Positions 46,196 to 58,087 are shown, numbered from the stretch's first letter. The stretch is 64,000 nt of DNA from Stomorhina lunata (GCA_933228675.1 OW121742.1:19310850-19374849); one strand, 5' to 3'. The notes: generated by a model not told the origin, from the sequence alone. Program-made: numbers and translations.

Positions 46196-48830
46196 TTTAC
46201 AAAAAAATAAATTATAATCAAAATTTTTTTGTAGAAAAAAATTTTATAATGAAAATTTTTCTAAACAAAAAATTTTACAATAAAAATTTTTCTATAGAAA
46301 AAATTTTACAATAAAAATTTTTCTATAGAAAAAATTTTACAATAAAAATTTTTCTATAGAAAAAATTTTTCCATAGAAAAAATTTTATAATGAAAATTTT
46401 TCTATAGAAAAAATTTTGTAACCAAATTTTTTCTATAAAAAAATTAGAAATAAAATTTCTTCTATGAAATAATTTTTATAATGAACATTTTTTTTTATAG
46501 AAAAAATTTTATAATGAAAATTTTTCTAAGAAAAAATTTTATAGTATAAATTTTCTATAGACAAAATTTTATAATGAAATTTTTTTAATGAAAGTTTTTC
46601 TGTAGTAAAAAATTTTGTAAAATTTTTCTAAAGAAAAATTTTAAAGAAAATTTTTTAATCGAAAAAATTTTATAATGAAAATTATTCTATAGAAAAAGTT
46701 TTATAATAAAAATTTTTCTATATAAAAAATTTTATAATAAAAATTTTTCTATGTAAAAATTGTTTAATAAAAATTTTTTCGATTAAAAAATTTTATAATA
46801 AAAATTTTTCTAATGAAAAAATTTAACAATGAAAATTTTTCTATAGAAAAAATTTTGTAACGATTATTCAAAATGTTTCTAAAGAAAAATTTTCATTATA
46901 AAATTTTTTGATTAAAATATTTTATAACAACAATTTTTGTAAAGAAAAAATTTTATAATGAAAATTTTTCTATAGAAAAATTTTAATTAGAATATTTTTT
47001 AATCGAAAAAATGTTATAATGAACATTTTTCTATAGAAAAAATTTTATAGTAAAAATGTTTCTATATAAAAAATTTTATAATAAAAATGTTTCTATACAA
47101 AAAATATTTTCATAGAAAAAATTTTACGATCAAAATTTTCTATAGAAAAAATTTTATGATTAAAATTTTCTATAGAAAAAATATTGTAACGAAAATTCAA
47201 AATTTTTCTATAGAGAAATTTTCATTATAAAATTTTTTCGATTAAAAAATTTTATAATAAAAATTTTTATAAGAAAAAATTTAACAATAAAAATTTTTCT
47301 ATAGAAAAAATTTAACAATAAAAATTTTTCTATAGAAAAATTTTTTAATCGAAAAAATTTTGTATTGAAAATTTTTCTTTAGAAAAAATTTTATAATAAA
47401 AATTTTTCTATATAAAAAATTTTATAATAAAAATTTTTACATACAAAATATTTTATAATCAAAATTTTCTAAAGAAAAAATTTTGTAACGAAAATTCAAA
47501 ATTTTTCTAAAGAAAAATTTTCATTATAAAATTTTTTTGATTAAAATATTTTATAATAAAAATTTTTCTAAAGAAAAAATTTTACAATGAAAATTTTTTT
47601 ATAGAAAAATTTTAATCGAAAAAAAATTATAATAAAAATTTTTCTATATAAAAAATTTTATAATAAAAATTTTTCCATAGAAAAAAATTTTGTAATCAAA
47701 ATTTTATATAGAAAAAATTTTGTAACGAAAATTGTTTCATAAAAAAAAACTTTTCTATATAAAAAATTTTAAAATAAAAATTTTTATATATAGAATTTGT
47801 ATAATAAAATTTTTCCATAGAAAAAATTTAAGAATAAAAAATTTTATAATAAAAATGTTTCTATACAAAAAATATTTTCATAGAAAAAATTTTATGATCA
47901 AAATTTTCTATAGAAAAAATTTTGTAACGAAAATTCAAAATTTTTCTATAGAGAAATTTTCATTATAAAATTTTTTCGATTAAAAAATTTTATAATAAAA
48001 ATTTTTATAAGAAAAAATTTAACAATGAAAATTTTTCTATAGACAAATTTTTTAATCGAAAAAATTTTATATTGAAAATTTTTCTTTAGAAAAAATTTTA
48101 TAATAAAAATTTTTTCATAAAAAAAATTTTATAATCAAAATTTTCTAAAGAAAAAATTTTGTAACGAAAATTCAAAATTTTTCTAAAGGAAAATTTTCAT
48201 TATACAATTTTTTTGATTAAAATATTTTCTAAAGAAAAAATTTTACAATGAAAATTTTTCTATAGAAAAATTTGAATCGAAAAAAATTTATAATAAAAAT
48301 TTTTCTATATCAAAAATTTTATAATAAAAATTTTTCCATAGAAAAAAATTTTGTAATCAAAACTTTATATGGAAAAAATTTTGTAACGAAAATTGTTTAA
48401 TAGAAAAAAACTTTTCTATATAAAAAATTTTATAATAAAAATTTTTCTATATAAAATTTGTATAATAAAAATTTTCCATAGAAAAAATTTAACATGAAAA
48501 TTTTTTTAATTTTTTATAGAAAATTTTATTATGTAAATTTCTCATAGATAAAATTTTTCTAATATAAATTTTTCTATAGAAAAAATTTTAAAATTGAAGC
48601 TTTTCTATAGAAAAATATGTTATAATATAATTTTTTCTATAGAAAAACTTTTAGAATGAAAATTTTTCTAAAGAAAAAATGTTGAAATAAAGATTTTTCT
48701 ATTTAAAAATATTTTAATAAAAAAATGTATATACAAAGTATTATATAATGAAAGAGTATTGAAAAGATTTTTATAAAAATAGTTTTTCTACAGAAAATAT
48801 GTTTAAGTTGTAGAAAAAAAAATTATAATA
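46196..48830. repeat. CTATAG minisatellite array with TTTTATAATAAAAA spacer (31 bp)
   Basis: About 85 degenerate units of TTTTTCTATAGAAAAAATTT with TTATAATAAAA or TACAATAAAA. A distinctive series including TTCTATACAAAAAATATTTT followed by CATAGAAAAA lies near 47111 and again near 47879, about 768 bp apart, showing a tandem block duplication. The plus-strand open frame rich in FHRKNF is a repeat artefact. Confidence 0.94.
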
Positions 48831-48972
48831 AATTATTGTTAATCAAAAGATTTTAATGAAATTATATTAATTATGCTATCGTGTAGACCGGAGATAACCG
48901 TAAGGTCGACATCAGCTGATACAGCTGGCATTCGAACTTCGAAAGTTGTGCAAAAAAAAAATACAAGAACAT

Positions 48973-48978
48973 TCAGTC
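48973..48978 (+). promoter_or_regulatory. Initiator-like site of Su(P)
   Basis: TCAGTC, a good insect initiator, lies 107 bp before the ATG. Two CAGCTG E-boxes are just upstream (about 48912-48930). No TATA box is seen. Confidence 0.4.
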
Positions 48979-49079
48979 GCAGAAATACTTGAACGGCAAA
49001 AAAGTTTTAAGATTTATTTATTTCCAATTATTTAAGTGAAAATCTTTATTGACCAAATTTGAAAACATTCAAAAAAAAC

Positions 49080-50727
49080 ATGGCGTCCTATCACAGCATT
49101 GGCAATTGCATGCGCCAAGTGTTCTTCAGGAACTCTCGTCAATATGCCGAACTATCACGTAACCTGTGTCAGAAGCGTTTGCTAACAAATACCGCCTCCC
49201 AGCCAAAACCTTCGAATGGACCAAGCACCCTTAAATTGGCCGTATTAGGAACAACATTGGGTGCCACAGGTGGCACTGTTTATTCATTGTACCAAAATTG
49301 GAAAGATAAAAATTCGCACATGGAGCATGAACGTACACCTCCGGCTATAATTGAGGAGTTTCCCTCCAGTGTTAAGATAACCAAACGTTATGTTAATCCC
49401 AAAGATACTTCGGGCCTTGATATAACTCTCTTTCAGTTTCAAACTTGTCCATTTTGCTGTAAGGTCAGAGCATTTCTGGATTTTATGGGCATTTCATACA
49501 AAGTGGTCGAAGTTGATGCTGTTTTAAGGCAGGACATTAAATGGTCAGGGGTAAAGAAGGTACCTATGGTATTGATACGCCAACGGGATGGGCGTTATGT
49601 TCAAATGAGTGATTCAAGTGCAATTATCTCATTGATTGCGACCTATTTGAATGATAAGCAGTTGGATGTGGGGGATTTGGCAAAATACTATCCTTCAATA
49701 TCCTTTTTCGATGACAATCAAAGTAAGAAGAGCGACATTATGAACAAATATTTCCTTATGTATCAGAATCGTACACCAAAGGGACATACTAAAGAAATGG
49801 AAGAGTAAGTCAATATTTTTAGTTTGTGTATCCTACACCATTATACTTGTGAAATGTTGTTGTATTGGTAATCACCCATATCGCGAATATCATCTCCCAT
49901 GGGAATCGTGTTCCCCAAAATTGTTTTACACTATAAAACATACATATTAAAAAAGTTTTGGGTACCCGATTCCCATGGGAGATGATATTGGCGATAGGGG
50001 TGAATATTCCGGAAGAGACAGTCATTCTAAAATTTCCTAGTAGATTCGGTACGAAGAACGTACTCCGCAGTGGTGTAGGGCACCAAATTTTTGAGTTTAA
50101 ACAACTATAATACTTTCCATTTTTTTTTTTTTTTTTTTTTATTTAATAGACTAGAACGTAAATGGCGCACTTGGGCTGACTCCCATCTTGTGCATTTAAT
50201 CTCCCCCAATTGCTATCAATCACTTGGTGAGGCTTTTGAGACATTTGAATGGTTCTCCCAGGCCGGCGAATGGGATATACACTTTCCCAAATGGGAACGT
50301 GATTTAATGGTTTATGTTGGAGCGACTGCCATGTGGGGCATTGCAAAGATATTGAAAAAACGTCACCAACTTACAGATGATGTCCGTTCACACATTTATG
50401 ATGCCTGCAATAAGTGGACAAAAGAGTTGGAAAAACGTAAAACTAAATTTATGGGTGGCAATCAACCTAATTTGGCAGATTTGTCCATTTATGGTGTATT
50501 AAGCAGTATGGAAGGTTGTCAGGCCTTTAAAGACTGTGTACATAATACAAAAATTGGCAAGTTTAAAAGTAATATTAAAGAAATCTATTCTTATTTAAAT
50601 ATTTCTTTCAAATATAGGTGAATGGTTTTATGGCGTTAAACAAATTATACAACAGAATCGTGGCAATTTAATACGTGAACGTATCGAAGGTGAAATGCCT
50701 ACAATGTTAGGCTCTATATCTAATTAA
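49080..50727 (+). CDS. Su(P): Prostaglandin E synthase 2 / Su(P) (413 aa)
   Basis: Exons 49080-49804, 50150-50556 and 50618-50727. Intron 1 (345 bp) is GT-AG. Intron 2 (61 bp) is GC-AG (donor GCAAGT); splicing there restores the frame into GEWFYGVKQIIQ. Residues 51-71 form a membrane segment (LKLAVLGTTLGATGGTVYSL). A glutaredoxin/thioredoxin-like domain follows, with CPFC at about 123-126, then VPMVLI and SDSSAII, and a C-terminal GST-like helical domain (ending with NLADLSIYGVL and GEMPTMLG). This matches mPGES2 proteins and Drosophila Su(P) in order and length (about 410-420 residues). In mammals the family binds heme and glutathione and can isomerise PGH2; the physiological role in flies is less clear. 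Intron 1 holds a long inverted repeat. AATAAA is at 50786-50791. Confidence 0.95.
49869..50007. repeat. Inverted repeat (foldback) in Su(P) intron 1
   Basis: Arms of about 58 bp (49869-49927 and 49948-50007) separated by about 20 bp, with a perfect 23-bp core (49886-49908 against 49967-49989). Each arm also carries the smaller palindrome TCCCATGGGA. The transcribed intron would fold into a long hairpin. It may be a MITE or foldback element. Confidence 0.92.
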
Positions 50728-50844
50728 ATTATTATTATTGTTGAAACTGTAAACCAAAAAATTTTTAACGAAAACTATTAAGAAAAATAAAATATTTAAT
50801 TATTAAACATTAGCACAAATCGTTCTGCCGTTTTATAGGGAAAA

Positions 50845-51995
50845 ATTCCCTTTGAAAAATTTTTATACTTAAAAATTTTATTTAAAAAATTTTATACGGA
50901 AATTTTTTTTTTTAATTTTTATACCGAAAAATTTTCTATAAAAAATTTTTTTTAACGAAAAATTTTCTACAAAAAATTTTTTTACCAAAAAATTTTCTAT
51001 AAAAATTTTTTTTACCGAAAAATTTTCTATAAAAAATTTTTTACCGAAAAATTTTCTATAAAAAATTTTTTTACCGAAAAATTTTCTATAAAAAATTTTT
51101 ATGCCGAAAAATTTTCTTTAAAAAGTTTTTATACTGAAAAATTTTCTATAAAAAATTTTTATACCGAAAATTTTCTATTAAATGTTTTTAGACCGAAAAT
51201 TTTTCTATTAAATATTTTTAGACCGAAAAATTTTCTATCAAACATTTTAATACCGAAAAATTTTCTATAAAATATTTTTATACAAAAAAATGTTATGTGA
51301 AAAATTTGTATACCAAAAACTTTTCTAAAAAAAAGTTTTATACCGAAAAATTTTCTATAGACAAATTTTTATACCGAAAAATTTTCTATAGACAAATTTT
51401 TATACCGAAAAATTTTCTATAGAAACATTTTTAATACCGAAAAATTTTCTATAGAAATTTTATACTGAAAAATTTTCTATAAAAAAATTTTTATATCAAA
51501 AAATTTTTATACCTAAAAATTTTCTATAAAAAATTTTATTTTCTATAAACAACATTTTATACCCAAAAACATTTTTATACCCAAAAATTGTATATTAAAA
51601 ATGTATATACCGAAAAATTTTCTATAAAATATATTTATACAGAAAAATTTTCTGTGAAAATTTGTTATACCGAAAAATTTTCTATAAAAAATTTGTGTTC
51701 TGAAAAATTTTCTATAAAAAAATTTTAACCGAAAAATTTTCTATAAAATATAAATATTAAAAATATAACCGAAAAATTTTTACACCAGGAAATTTTTATA
51801 TAAAAAATATTTTGTACCAACAAATTTTTATACAAAAATTTTATACCCAATAATATTTGAACAAAAAAATTTCATAAAAAAAAAAAAATTCTACCAGAAA
51901 ACAATTTATATTAAAAATTATTTTAAAATTTCGATATCAAAAATTTTTTAAGAAAAAAAAATTATATACATATACTAAAAAGTTTTCTACTAAAA
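50845..51995. repeat. Minisatellite array with ATACCGAAAAATTTTCTATA unit (about 30 bp)
   Basis: About 36 units of TACCGAAAAATTTTCTATAA and AAAATTTTTA at spacings of 29-31 bp. It starts about 120 bp after the Su(P) stop, just past its poly(A) signal, and degenerates to the right. Confidence 0.93.
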
Positions 51996-52449
51996 GAATT
52001 TTTATCTGGCAACCGGTTTTATTAAATAGGGTTACCACACTTTGCAGTTTAGTGTCAGTGGTCAACATATGACAACTGTCAGTCTAATGTTTTCAGGCTG
52101 CCGTACATTTTAAAGATCGAATGGTTCATATTTGCATATATTTTGCTTATAATAAATGAGATTTAAATCATAGAAAATTTATTACAAAGACGCATTTTAA
52201 AGTTTTTTTTAATATTATATTACAAAAATTTATTTTATTCAGTTACTATGTAATTAATTTTATTTGAACATATAGTGTGGCAACTCTAATTGTTATGTAC
52301 ATTATTGCTCTCTTCATCTTTTTTTGATTTATCATTTCTATGTGAGTGCGTCTTTAATAGTGTTGGTGATTTTTTCGTAATACTTTCGTAGTTTCGAATT
52401 TTCTTTCATTCCTCCAAAAAGTTGTATTGCACCTTCTCTGGCCAAAACG
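51996..52449 (+). other. Cyt-c1 promoter region and 5' UTR
   Basis: Unique DNA with GGTTACCACACTTTGCAG near 52030 and GTGTGGCAACTCT near 52275, both resembling motifs of TATA-less housekeeping promoters of flies. The transcription start was not fixed. Confidence 0.4.
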
Positions 52450-55054
52450 ATGGCGGCTACATTAGGAAGAATTTGTGGCTCTAAACTGCTTAAATCAGTA
52501 CCTGCATTGAATCTGCAGCAGGTACGATTCCAAACGAAAGAAATTTTCATTTAAAAATGTGTTAAATCATCAAAAATCTAATCGGAAAAAAAGACCTCAC
52601 GACAAGGGCCTTTCCATTAAGAGAAAAAAATTGTGAAAAATGTGTTAAATTTTGTGTATGAAAAAATTAATTAAAATTTGATTGGCTTAAACAATTGGTA
52701 GCGAGATTCAATGTGTTAAATTAAATACCCTTAATCTTGGGTCAAAGTGTTAGTGAAATAAATTAGATTTTGATTTTATAAGATGAAAATTTTTTTCCAA
52801 CTTTGACATTATGTAACCCACCATTGAGGTTTTGTTTTTTTCTTGGTCGTCATTCGCGAGTTAAATCTTATAATTGTTCACGAATAGTTTCATTAATTAA
52901 TGTTTGTTTCTCTTTTTGTTTAGGCTAATAATTTGTCCACTGCCAAAACCTGGACTAATGGCCAGAAGAAGGTGAGTCTTATTCCTTTGCCCAACACATA
53001 CACGAACGTAATAATCATTCGTATACAATAATAATCAAACGTCAACTTTGGTGTATATTTTTTCTCGACATAACCTCAATTATATTCTTGTATTAATGAT
53101 TATTTAAGTGCAATTTAGTTGATGGTTTTAACAAAGAATTGTTTTTTTATGATTCAAGTTCATTGCTACTATTGGCGCCTTAACTGGAGGTGTTGGAGCT
53201 TTGATCTATGCTATGGAGCAATCTGTTGAAGCTTCTGGCTCCGAAGTTCATCCACCATCAATGCCCTGGAGCCATAATGGTCTGATTTCTGCATTGGATC
53301 ACGCCAGGTTAGTAAAATAATTTGATGTTTTGTATTTTTTTTTACAACAAGTGTAGCCTGGTCCACTCGGAAAGTTTTAAGTGAATTTATGATTAAATCG
53401 ATGTGAAACATTGCGAATCAATACTAATTATCGGTATTTTAAAGCAGATGAAATAGGCGTTCGTTTATAGAGTTAAATCAGACATGACTGTTCTATTATT
53501 ATGCGAAGGTTATTTACTGGTCTACCCAGCTGCGGTATGGGCTTGTTTTAGCCAGTAATTTTAGTCTGCCATTTATTATTATGGCTTTAATTTTATATAC
53601 AGTATATATAAATATATATTTCCCCGACAACATTCCAATTGGAATAAGGGGTACTTCCCTATTTTCTTATCCAGTTATTGCAATACTTTATACTTTTTAA
53701 CTCTTCGTTTAAGCACAATTGGCGGATGATTTAACTGCGATTTTAACTACATTCAAAAGGCATCTGATTTGTGTTTATCGCCTTTGTTCTATGTAAGCTC
53801 ACGTCTCCATAGGGCGCATTGCTATTTTTAATAAAATATTCTATCCATCTTCGTATTGGATTTTTATGCCAAATTCTTGTTAGCGTTCAATTATTTTATG
53901 CGGTTTTCATAGGTTGTTTGTATTAGTAGTCAAGGAGTGGTAGTTTCATTATTGAGACGCTTGCTAACATTTAAAAACACAATAATAATTCAATTGTTTA
54001 AAGCTAAAGATTAATTCAGGCCTACCACAAGGCTCAGTTATATCTTATATTGGGAAAGGCATGTCTATGTTTGAACGAAATTTGTTTTCTTTTTCTGCTA
54101 TGGGCGTTGTCCTAATGCAACATTAATGCGATAACCTGATTTTTAGAAGTTGGTGTCATCCCAATGAATATTGCTAAACGCTGCCTTATACATGCTAAGA
54201 TCTTTCTGGTTATGCCACATGGATTATTATATTTTTATATTGTATATTTTTTTCTTTTTTAGTGTACGTCGTGGCTACGAAGTCTACAAACAGGTATGCT
54301 CTGCATGTCACTCAATGAAATACATTGCCTATCGTAATTTGGTTGGTGTCACTCACACTGAAGCCGAAGCCAAGGCCGAAGCTGAAGGTATTATGGTCAG
54401 TATTTTTCTTTGCATTCTGATATGTCGGTAAAACTTTACAAAAAAAAATGTATCTATTAATTAGGTTCGTGATGGTCCAGATGATACTGGTAACTATTTC
54501 GATCGTCCTGGTAAGTTGTCGGATTATTTCCCTTCACCCTATCCCAACGAAGAGGCTGCCCGTGCTGCCAACAATGGCGCTTATCCTCCTGATTTGAGTT
54601 ACATTGTATCAGGCCGTAAAGGTGGCGAAGATTATGTCTTTGCTTTACTCACTGGTTATTGTGATGCACCAGCTGGTGTACAATTGCGTGAAGGTCAATA
54701 CTTCAATCCATACTTCCCCGGTGGTGCTATTGGTATGGGTCAAGTCTTGTACAATGAGGTAAATCTCACTAAACATATACATACATACAAAGTTGTATAT
54801 ACCCAAAATTGTATTTAATTTTTTAGGTCATTGAATATCAAGATGGTACAGCACCTACTCAAAGTCAATTGGCCAAAGATGTGTGCACTTTCCTTAAATG
54901 GACCTCAGAACCTGAACATGATGTGCGCAAGAGTATGATTGTAAAAGTTATTGGCATTATGACTTTCTTGTCTGTCATCTCCTACTACATTAAGAGACAC
55001 AAGTGGTCATCTTTGAAATCACGAAAGATCTTCTATGTACCCAAGAAAGAATAA
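52450..55054 (+). CDS. Cyt-c1: Cytochrome c1, mitochondrial (307 aa)
   Basis: Six exons: 52450-52521, 52924-52971, 53159-53307, 54263-54395, 54465-54758 and 54827-55054, all GT-AG, with frame kept throughout and the same total length as the Drosophila protein as I recall it. It is the heme-bearing electron-transfer subunit of complex III, passing electrons from the Rieske protein to cytochrome c. The N-terminal [20 protein letters not shown] is a basic mitochondrial presequence. The heme site CSACH is at about residues 102-106, the axial Met is in GGAIGMGQ at about 225, and the C-terminal anchor [19 protein letters not shown] at about 269-287 precedes a basic matrix tail. Also seen are the acidic hinge-like AEAKAEAEG and the conserved [20 protein letters not shown]. 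The longest intron (53308-54262) shows no coding content. Confidence 0.98.
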
Positions 55055-55831
55055 ATTTAAGTACGTTACTCTACGTTACGTTTAAAATCTTAACAACAGA
55101 AAAATAAAAACGCCACACATTACTATTAAAAAAACTAGAGAATATGCAATTAGAGAACTACAACAAATGCCATCACCGTCATCTTTCGATAATGAATGGA
55201 AAATAAACAATTAATAATGTTATTAGAAAAAATGTTAAAAGTTAAACCAAGAAAATGTCCTGTACATTGACGAAGCGACCTAAACTTAGCCAATACTTTT
55301 GACTAGTTGGGGTAGTTTTCTTGAAGTATCGGAGAAGAGATAAAATAAACAAATTACTAAAAAAACGTAATTGAAACCAAACAAACCAACTAATAATAAA
55401 TCTTTAAAATATATATTTTTTAATTTTTTTTCCGTTGGGCAAAACTATTTTCATTTTACATTTATTTACCTCTGCCGACCTAATTCTTGGTAAATTTCTA
55501 ACTACACTGCGTTATTTTTATTTTTTTTTTTTTTAATAGAGTTTAAGACGAATTTTCTAAAACAAATCAAACAAAATTTGTAATTAATCGTTTTTATTAT
55601 TAATTCATTTTATGTTAAAAATTTTATAAAAATTGTGTGATTGAGGTGTTGCAGCAGCCAGCCATTAATTAATACAAATTGTTTGTTGTTGTTGTCATTT
55701 CAAAGATCTAAGTGGATGAAATAAATGTTTATTAAACAAACACAAGTATTTTTTTAATAAATATTTTTCGCATAGTAATATTTTTGAAAGGGGGATTATT
55801 CCGCCTTAATACGAGTGTTTTGTCTTGTTTT
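55055..55831 (+). other. Cyt-c1 3' UTR and convergent gene end
   Basis: Several AATAAA sites follow the Cyt-c1 stop (for example near 55100, 55200 and 55720). At 55720-55733 AATAAA on plus and TTTATT (AATAAA on minus) sit two bases apart, so one short near-palindrome could serve poly(A) sites of converging transcripts. Confidence 0.5.
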
Positions 55832-55862
55832 TTACGGCTTTAAGTCCACATCTACATTAGAC
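55832..55862 (-). CDS. Possible terminal exon of an unidentified minus-strand gene
   Basis: On the minus strand a TTTCAG acceptor is followed by an open frame reading SNVDVDLKP and a stop at 55834-55832, then about 100 bases later a poly(A) signal at 55733-55728. No upstream exon was identified with confidence, so the protein is unknown and this could be chance. Confidence 0.22.
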
Positions 55863-56010
55863 CTGAAATGAAAAACATACGTAACATGTTTATTACTGTA
55901 CAAATAGGTAAAATGCGATTAATCGATCAAACAAAATTGTGATTAATATTTTCATTGATCAATAATCGAATAATTAAAGCTTGATTTAATAATTTTTCGT
56001 TCCTTAGTGT

Positions 56011-56048
56011 TATTTTATAACTTTGTCTTTAGACAAAGTTATAAAATA
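56011..56048. repeat. Perfect 18-bp inverted repeat
   Basis: Arms TATTTTATAACTTTGTCT and AGACAAAGTTATAAAATA are exact reverse complements with a 2-base loop. Possible remnant of transposon ends or a hairpin. Confidence 0.9.
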
Positions 56049-56619
56049 GAAAAACTCCGCAATCAGCCCTTGACATTATGCTGCTCTAACACCTAATGAC
56101 AGCCAAAAGTCTTCTAAGACTGAATGAGTCAGATTTCACACTTGTATACTAAATCTAATAGGTATACAAAGCTATTGGTTAGAATCACAGTTGAAGGACT
56201 ACTTAGACAAGAAGATGTTATTTAGTTCAGAAGCGGAAGTTTGTAATTCCTGAAACTCTTCGCTCTTTAATCGCTGCAAAATTGTTTCTAGGTTTACTTA
56301 CTCAAAAGGTCACAAATTCCATTTTAGTTTATATATTTGGTCCCACAAATTAAAAAGTGTAATTCATTCGTACTCTTGTTAGAAGGTGTATCAAGAGGAG
56401 TGGTAAAAGTGTATTGATCATCAGATGAAATATCTCAAAAACAATAAACCTATTGTCATTTAAAATGTTTGTTATTCCCGAAACACAAATAGTAGCCCTC
56501 GTAAAGTTCTAAGAAAATAAAAAAGCATATATTTAAAAGAAGATGTTTTCATTACAACTCGAAGTTTGGTTAAAAAGTAAATTTTTCCGGTTTAAAAGTA
56601 AATTAAAAAAACAAGGAAT

Positions 56620-57300
56620 CGTTATATATTCGGCTATGCCGAATCTTACATACCCTTCAAATTGTGCTCAATCTAGTAAAATATCTAAAAACTTATATTC
56701 TAGGTAGCATTTGTGTAAAACTTCTTTGTGCAAAATTAAGTTGCCATATCTGTCATAGTTTATAATTTATTAGCATTTAACTGCCTTGACACGAGTCATT
56801 AATAACGAGGAAGGATTTATATGGGAGCTATAGTCAAATGTGGAGCGATTCTCAAATTAGATCACTGCCCTGCCTGACAGTACTGATCTGCACCATCCAC
56901 ATCTTCTACAATTTAATATTTATTAACATTTGACTGGTTTTCGAGACTAAATTTATATGGGAGCTATAGCCAAATGTGTACCGAATTCAGTAAAACTTTT
57001 TTGCTCGATTTATTTTTTAAAATTTATTAAAACTAGAACCGATTTCGTTTAAAACTTCCAACTGACGGATAGACAGACAGAAACTGCTAATCTTTTTGTA
57101 GTTTTCCTGTTTCCGTAAGTTGTTTATGTGGGTACTAGTCAATTGTAAACCAATTTCGACATTTTTCAAGAAATGGGGAATATTCTTGTCAAATTTGGTT
57201 AACCTAGCTCTTTCTTTTCAGGACCCGTCGCGAACTCAACAAACAGACATTTATCCAGACAGACGGGCTGACATCACTCGTTTGTCTTAGAATTGCAAAA
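56620..57300. mobile_element. Dispersed repeat (ATGGGAGCTATAGTCAAATG family)
   Basis: Begins near CGGCTATGCCGAATCTTACA and carries ATATGGGAGCTATAGTCAAA and similar phrases twice (near 56820 and 56960), then GACAGACAGA and CCAGACAGACGGGCTGACAT. Related copies are at 60125-60560 and, inverted, at 63640-64000. It has no coding capacity and its class is unknown. Confidence 0.55.
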
Positions 57301-58000
57301 GGGCGTAACTAACACAAAAATTATAATACGGATACGGTCAAAAACAGCGATTTTATTCACTAAAAACAAAAGGTTTAAAATGCTGCTTAAAATGTGTATT
57401 GTAGTTAAGCCCTTTTGGTTTCAGAAAATATTCTGCTTGTAGTTAAGCCCATAGTTAAGCCTTTTTGTTTTTTCGAAATTACTTAAAAATTAGTCTTTTT
57501 TGTCATTTAAGTTTTCAGGAATGTCTTTGCTGTTGCATTGCTGACGAAATTTCAAAATTTGGAGTAAATATTTCATTTAGTTTAAAAGTTACGATGTTTT
57601 TTTTTACTTTTCATATAAAAAATTATTATCCTAATAATAATGTTTTTTAAAAGGCTATAAGTTAGCTTTCGTTTGTCTACAGATCAACTCTTAAGCTCCT
57701 CTGTTCTTAATATATGAAATTTCATTTAAGTATCTTTTACCTTTTAAAAGTTATGAGGTTATTTCTGAAATAACCTCAATATATCCTATTTTAAATGATT
57801 TAAAACTTATCTTTTTACATTAATTTATGTCTCGAAACTAAAATGTTACTATTTTTAAGACCCCTTTCTATGCTATTGACAAAAAACTTTATGAATTTTT
57901 AAATTTTTGCTCAAAATTTGTATGGTAGTTAATCCCTTTTGGTTTTACAAAAAAAAAAGAAAAAACTTGTAGTTAAGCCCTTTTGTTTTTTCGTAATTGC

Positions 58001-58087
58001 TCAAAAACTAAAAGCATTATCGATGTCTCTACGTCCACGTTTAAAGTTAGCAAACCAACGTTTTATTGTTGTTTTCGATAAAGCAGA
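58001..58087 (-). mobile_element. Mariner-like transposase remnant
   Basis: The minus strand reads SALSKTTIKRWFANFKRGRR and DIDN, then a stop. The pattern of a helix-turn-helix with a WF..FK.GR turn is typical of the mariner transposase N-terminal region. Only about 28 codons survive. Confidence 0.5.

Larger units (their letters stand above)
55863..58000. other. Intergenic DNA with decayed repeats
   Basis: Holds a perfect 18-bp palindrome at 56011-56048, a dispersed repeat at about 56620-57300, a 10-bp hairpin at 57755-57777 (GAGGTTATTT / AAATAACCTC), and several copies of AGTTAAGCCCTTTTG between 57400 and 57980. On the minus strand near 56280-56200 an acceptor-like site precedes 24 open codons (RLKSEEFQELQ), too short to call. 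Confidence 0.45.

Noticed and set aside
50143..50346. Minus-strand open frame over Su(P) exon 2
   Set aside because: Antisense shadow of a well-supported coding exon.
52338..52550. Minus-strand open frame over Cyt-c1 exon 1
   Set aside because: Shadow of the presequence exon and promoter; no conserved protein features.
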